DNA of 64,000 nucleotides from Vanrija pseudolonga (lineage: Eukaryota > Basidiomycota > Tremellomycetes > Trichosporonales > Trichosporonaceae). A program made the position numbers and the translations under genes. Location of the stretch: NCBI RefSeq assembly GCF_020906515.1, contig NC_085849.1, positions 2,604,001 through 2,668,000 on the forward strand. The letters are read 5' to 3'. This document shows, one piece after another, positions 59,901 through 64,000 of this stretch. How positions within the stretch are numbered: position 1 is the first letter of the stretch; each line of letters opens with the position of its first letter. A model generated the notes under the pieces. It worked only from the letters and a program-made list of their open reading frames with translations. It was not told the DNA's origin and ran no database searches.

Positions 59901-60863
59901 GGGGTGTTTAGCTCACTTAGCCGTAGTGGGTCAGTCACACACTCACGTGAAGACGAGAAACAGTGCGAAGAGGGTGTAGTCCTCCCACGTGTGGAAGTAT
60001 GGTGCGCCGACGCGCGGTGTGATGAGATATGGCGCCGACTGGATCGTGAGCACGACGGCGTTGGCGAGGATGAGAGCGAGGATGATGGGCTCTGTCCACG
60101 GGAAGCGAATGAACTGGTCCATCGCTATTCGGACGGGGTTGGTAGGGCCAAAGATACACAATGTCCGCCCTCGTAGTGCGGTCCGCGTCACCGTCTTGCG
60201 GGGCGACGGCGGTGCCGACTCGATCGGCTTGTCAAAGCTATCTGGCGAGTCGAGGATGTGGTCATAGTCGTCCTCGTTGAGCTTGTCATTCTTGTCGTCT
60301 CCGGCGAGGTTGACGACGCGCTCGCTCGCGAGGCGTATCGCCTCGGACACTCGCCGGACCGTTGGGCTGCGAGCAATCATGCCGAGCGGTCCGGCGGGGA
60401 GGGCGCGTCCAGTGGTGGAATCGTACAGCCTCTGGCTCGGCCGTCGGCCTTTGGCGAGGTGGTCGCGGTCTGGAGCGTCGAGCGTGAGGCGCTGGTTGTC
60501 GCTCGAGTCTAGGCTGTCCTTGCTGTCCTTCCTGCTGAGTGTGAGCGAGTCTTGAGACTGCGTGCGCGTGTAGGCGTGATGCGCTGGGATGTAGAACGAA
60601 TCTTCGTGTTTGGTTGTCCGGACACCCAGGTCATATCCTCTGTTATTGTCGCCGTAGTCGTCTTCGTCTTCTTCTCGTTCTTGCTGCTGCTGCCAAGTGG
60701 AGACGGCGGCGGCGGCGGCGGCTGCTGCTGCTGTAGCTGGAGCTGCTCGTTGCGAATCCAGCGTGACGGCACTGGAACTCGCGGCGGCGGTGGCGGCAGC
60801 GGTAGCGGGCGCGGCGGAACCCTTGCGTTGGTTGTTGTCTGTGAACAAGGACCGCTCGGGCAT
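53947..60863 (-). CDS. CCH1: voltage-gated high-affinity calcium channel alpha subunit Cch1
   Basis: Eighteen exons. Boundaries: 60863-59947, 59895-59036, 58996-58637, 58598-58348, 58309-58229, 58192-58052, 58004-57929, 57894-57477, 57430-56732, 56694-56332, 56284-56013, 55964-55688, 55641-55432, 55394-55287, 55247-55150, 55109-55027, 54985-54111, 54067-53947. The product is 2069 residues (yeast 2039) with four six-helix domains. Pore loops read VNTW (I), STENW (II), VSLEGW (III) and STGEGW (IV), so the filter appears to be Asn-Glu-Glu-Glu. After domain IV an EF-hand-like loop ([12 protein letters not shown], split-free in exon 16) is followed by a disordered Ser/Pro tail. Cch1, with Mid1, supplies calcium during ER stress, mating and growth in low calcium. 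The intron between exons 2 and 3 is 39 nt, stop-free, and sits exactly at the domain I filter. Confidence 0.94.
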
Positions 60864-61748
60864 TGACAGCGCGTGGCTGTGATGCTAGGGCGGGGCCGGG
60901 GGGTGCAGGGCGACGGCGCGTCTTCTTTGGTCGAGAGAGAGACACGACGTGCGCCAGTGGGACGGAGCTGGGCGCAGAGGAAGGAGGGGCGCGCGGGAAA
61001 GTCTGCTGGACAGATTTGTTGGACCAAAGCCGTTGGGTTGTGCTAGGCTAGCGCAGGTGCGGCGGCGTAGTGGAGGGTAGCTAGCAGTGACGACGGTAGC
61101 CGGGACGGGACTTTTGCGCGACAACGGCGGCGCAGGGACTTGGCAAGGGGCAAGGCAGGGCCGAGACCGGTGGAGGCAGCAAGGGGGTGGTACGTAAAAC
61201 TGGGTGCGTGTGAAGGAAGCTGCAGTGGGCAGAGAGTGATGGCAGTGATGGATGGAAGCAGTGTGGTACACAATGTATAAAGTACCAAGAGGTCCAAGTG
61301 GTAAATGATGCATCTAGACTTGTGTGTGTGTGATGGCGCGGGGGGCGCAGCGTGTCGCCGGGGGGCGGCTTGTGCATGCCTTGGCTGCCGTGTCGACGAC
61401 GACCCCGACCCCGATGGCAGTGCACAACCACTACCGAGCCCAGCCAGTGCGTGCGTGCCGTCAGGGCCCCCGCCGCGCCCGTCGCTGCCTGCCTGTGGCT
61501 CGCGGCTCGTTTCATTTGGCTCACACGGGCTTCGCTTGTGGCGCCGCCGCCGCCAGAGAGACGTTTTATCCTTATCGCAATCACACTGCCCAGGCTATAA
61601 AAACACGCACACTCACACTCCTTTGCACAGGCTGCCTTGTCTCGCACAGCTTGCAGATCGACCAGAGCCACAAATTACACATCATCACACTACGGCCAAA
61701 TTATATACACGCCGACATGCAGACAACCAACGCCTCGCCTCGCCTCGC
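60864..61748. other. intergenic region upstream of CCH1
   Basis: 885 bp between the CCH1 start and the end of the SDR-like gene. It is mixed GC-rich sequence with a plus-strand TATAAAA at 61596-61602 that precedes no supported gene (only an 11-codon frame follows). It should contain the CCH1 promoter and the neighbour's 3' UTR. Confidence 0.55.
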
Positions 61749-62592
61749 CTAGTACCCCACAACCGGCGCCTTGTTCACCCACCCGTCGCCCTTGAGGCAC
61801 CGCAGCGCGACGAACCGCCCCACGTCCGCCCGGGAGATGTAGTACGTGTACGCGTCCTCGGCGGCCTTGACCTCGTGCCCGCCGGTCCCGTCGGTGAACA
61901 TGGCCGGACGGACAATCACCACCTCGGGGAGGAAGGACTCTGGCGCGGCGTCTGCGTCGGCCTGGGACAGGACAGCCGAGGGCACGCTCGCGGGCGTCGG
62001 CAGGGCGATGGAGGCGCGCCGGACGAGGTACTCGAGGCCTTCTTTGTCCTGGTGCGGCGTGTGCAGGAGCCACGGGTAGAGGATCTGCGGGGGTGAGCTG
62101 GGCCTGCTGGGCCGAGAAGGGCGCGACTCACCCTCAGAGGAAGCGGCATCACGGCGTGGTTCTCCCCGATGCCCATGGACGAGACGACGACCACGCGCGG
62201 CGGCTTGTCCAGGCGCTTGATGCCACGCAGCAGGGACAGCGCCGCGCGGGTACAGATGCCCGGCTGGTCGAGCACGATGCCGCGGAGCGTGAACTGGGGC
62301 TGACCGCCTGGTGGTGGTCAGCCGGGCTCGGCGAGGCGCACAACTCACCAATAGAAGTGACGACGATGTCGACGTCGGCCAGCACCTTTGCGAGGTCGCC
62401 CTCGTTCGTCGCGTCGCCTTGTACGAGGACTACCCGGCCCTCCTTCACGGCGGCAGAGACGACCTCGTCGGCGTCGAAGACGGCCGGCTTGCGCAGCAGC
62501 AGCGAGATGCGCGTGATCGAGGGGTCGGCGAGCGCGGTGAGGAGCGCGTGGTATCCTACACCGCGAGACGCTCCGAGTAGTGCGAGGTGCAT
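61749..62592 (-). CDS. NAD(P)-binding Rossmann protein (atypical SDR / NmrA-like)
   Basis: Three exons: 62592-62349, 62307-62132, 62084-61749; 251 residues. The N-terminus LALLGASRGVGYHALL has the GxxGxxG dinucleotide loop of a Rossmann fold. VVLVQGDATNEGDLAKVLAD and VDIVVTSIG correspond to the next strands (aspartate-containing turn and the adenine-contacting region). VVVVSSMGIGENH matches the strand carrying the Ser of atypical SDRs, and VVIVRPAMFTDG the later substrate loop. No canonical YxxxK pair is obvious, so it may be an NmrA/HSCARG-like redox sensor or an atypical reductase rather than a classical SDR enzyme. It is short for the family but apparently complete. Confidence 0.8.
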
Positions 62593-62713
62593 TGTGATGT
62601 GGTTGTGGTTGTGGTGGTGGCGAGGGCGCAAGAGACAGTCCGTCGTGAGGGAGGGAGTAAGTAGGTCAGTCGGTGTTGCCTGGTGGGCGGATCAGCTTCA
62701 CATGACCGCGGTC

Positions 62714-62719
62714 TTTATA
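62714..62719 (-). promoter_or_regulatory. TATA box of SDR-like gene
   Basis: TATAAA on the minus strand, 122 bp upstream of the ATG at 62592, at a plausible core-promoter distance. Confidence 0.5.
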
Positions 62720-63373
62720 CCCCTCGGCCTCTCGCCCGCTCCGTCGTCGGGTACCTAGTCGTCCGTCTTGGCACGGCGGATGCAGCACCGCAGCGGCGTC
62801 GGCATACACTCGCGCGTGCGTGTGTGCATCGCATGCCGTGGACGCTGGGTATGTGTTGTGCTGCAGATCGGCAGTGTTTGGGCGTGGAGACGGACTAGAC
62901 GACAATGACGCTTGCTGGTGTCGACTTGCCCGCCACCGCAATGACGCGCACTGCTCGGCTCGGCACCGACCACGGCCGCTCGGGGACGATACGGCGAATG
63001 TTCCATTACGCTTTGGCCGTGAAACCTTGCCAGAGAGAACACTGCGCTGTGTTCTGCCCGACAACGCCGCGCCGAGGCCGACGATGCTGCTCTGCATTGT
63101 GCCATGAGCCACACGGATGCGCGTCGCCCTATGCAGCAGCACTCCCTTCTGCACGCGTCGCACCCATCACGCAACCTCCCATGCCACGACGAATAGGAAG
63201 TCTTCCAAATAACCCAAATCACCCCTTTCAACCACTCGACGCGTTTTGCTCCCGCTCCCACTCCCTGGCCTTTGTCAAACCTTCCATCAATGTATCTTAC
63301 AAGCGCCTCCTATGGCGCGTCGTTTGTGGTTTTTCTGCAATGCTACTATATGACGGTGACACTGGGTCACACT

Positions 63374-63392
63374 GGGGGGGGGGGGGGGGGAC
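63374..63392. repeat. G19 homopolymer (second copy)
   Basis: Nineteen consecutive G on the plus strand, about 180 bp downstream of the stop codon of the partial minus-strand gene. It is the same length as the run at 9955-9973. Length may be affected by sequencing. Confidence 0.9.
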
Positions 63393-63578
63393 AGCGAGGG
63401 ACGTTGTTGATAATGAAAACACGGAGATTAAAAGCCCAAAAAGAAATGAAACAAAGAGTGACAACCGTTGGCAGGCTGGGGGGCATGGACGAGTCGTAAT
63501 GCTGCTGTCATGCGGCACGCGGGGGTTGAATCCAGTCGACCACCGAACACCGAGTTTGGGGGGACCGAAAGATGAACA

Positions 63579-64000
63579 TTAGTCGACCTCCATCGAGTGC
63601 TGCCCCACGCCGACGTCTTCGACCCAGCTCTCCTGGCACGTCGACTTGGTGTCGTGAGGCCATGCAGGGTCGGGCTTGAGGGCGTGGTTGTTGTGGTTTG
63701 AGCTCTGGCCAAACACTGGCGATGTTGGGGGTGCGGGCGGTGGCGCGCGTCCAAGAGGCACAAACAGGCTGTGGAAGCCGCAGCGCGAGCGCTCGACCTT
63801 GACCTCGATGGACAGCTGCACACGCTGCTGCTTGCCCGAGGTCGACGACATCTTCTTGGGCATTTTTGGCCGGTGCTTGTTGCCACTCAGCGCTGTGGGC
63901 TTCATGTGTGGCGAGGGTGGGGACGGCGAGCAGGAAGCAGACGACGAGCCGGCCGTGGGTGGGGATGTTCCTGAGCCCGAAGACGTCAGAAGCGGAGAAG
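63579..64000 (-). CDS. unidentified protein, C-terminal part, cut by window edge
   Basis: An open frame of at least 140 residues enters from the right edge and stops at 63579-63581. The visible part is a Ser/Pro/Thr-rich stretch, then a basic segment (GNKHRPKMPKKMSS), a more ordered piece (RVQLSIEVKVERSRCGFHSLF) and an acidic end (SMEVD). An internal ATG at 63905 exists, but the frame stays open with similar composition beyond it, so the true start is probably outside the window. I do not recognise a family. It could also include an unseen splice site. Confidence 0.45.
   Translation of the reverse strand, partial: SPLLTSSGSGTSPPTAGSSSASCSPSPPSPHMKPTALSGNKHRPKMPKKMSSTSGKQQRVQLSIEVKVERSRCGFHSLFVPLGRAPPPAPPTSPVFGQSSNHNNHALKPDPAWPHDTKSTCQESWVEDVGVGQHSMEVD

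Larger units (their letters stand above)
62593..63578. other. intergenic region upstream of SDR-like gene
   Basis: About 1 kb without a supported gene. It holds the SDR-like promoter (TATA listed separately), a G19 run, and probably the 3' UTR of the partial gene at the right edge. Confidence 0.55.

Noticed and set aside
61596-61740. Plus-strand TATAAAA followed by an 11-codon frame
   Set aside because: No gene follows; the stretch lies in the probable 3' UTR of the minus-strand SDR-like gene.
63500-63560. Short stretch resembling a tRNA T-arm (GGTTGAATCC-like)
   Set aside because: No matching acceptor, D-arm or A-box within 100 bp on either strand.
1-64000. Transposons, CRISPR arrays or gene clusters for secondary metabolism
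   Set aside because: No transposase or reverse-transcriptase motifs, terminal repeats, regularly spaced repeats or PKS/NRPS signatures were seen; the genes are housekeeping-type and of eukaryotic structure.

Overview
This is a gene-dense nuclear segment of a basidiomycetous yeast. Evidence: about 19 complete genes plus one partial gene in 64 kb; GC-rich coding sequence; very many short introns (mostly 35-55 nt) with GTGAGT/GTGGGT-type donors and CTGAC or CTAAC branch points a few bases before the acceptor; and a gene set (ADP1-type ABC protein, CCH1, RAX2, FES1, URI/BUD27, CofD-fold protein) typical of Dikarya. Intron style and composition point to Tremellomycetes, plausibly Trichosporonales; this is inference. 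No mobile element, tRNA, rRNA or CRISPR array was found.

Layout. 0-6.9 kb: a P5B polyamine/cation ATPase (YPK9/ATP13A type, minus) divergent from FES1 (Hsp70 nucleotide exchange factor, plus). 6.9-10 kb: two adjacent same-strand paralogues of an unnamed F-box-like family, with an (AG)23 and a G19 tract upstream of the second. 10.5-16.8 kb: RAX2 with a C-terminal SH3 domain (minus), then a long intergenic region. 16.8-25.7 kb: PEX19, an ADP1-like ABCG protein and SEC22 (plus), then an ACBD5/ATG37-like acyl-CoA-binding tail-anchored protein (minus). 26.4-31.7 kb: RPA190, the largest RNA polymerase I subunit. 31.9-34.2 kb: a ten-exon endophilin-like BAR-SH3 protein (minus). 34.8-36.6 kb: a CofD/YvcK-fold protein of unknown eukaryotic function. 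36.8-40.4 kb: URI/BUD27 convergent with RPC40 (AC40). 40.7-45.9 kb: RAD54 and a Cid1-type terminal nucleotidyltransferase. 46.3-53.8 kb: FAB1 (PI3P 5-kinase). 53.9-60.9 kb: CCH1, the four-domain calcium channel (minus). 61.7-62.6 kb: an atypical-SDR NAD(P)-binding protein (minus). The right edge cuts an unidentified gene.

Exon structures were derived by hand from splice consensus, reading-frame phase and continuity of family motifs. For the multi-exon genes the phases sum to exact codon counts, which is good internal support. Themes: RNA polymerase I/III subunits plus a polymerase assembly factor (RPA190, RPC40, URI) lie within 14 kb, and several genes act in membrane traffic and ion homeostasis (YPK9, SEC22, BAR-SH3, FAB1, CCH1). 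I see no convincing wholly new system. The best leads are the RAX2-SH3 architecture with its split last codons, a stop-free 39-nt intron placed exactly at the CCH1 domain I selectivity filter, the F-box-like tandem pair with cysteine-rich tails, and the CofD-fold orphan.
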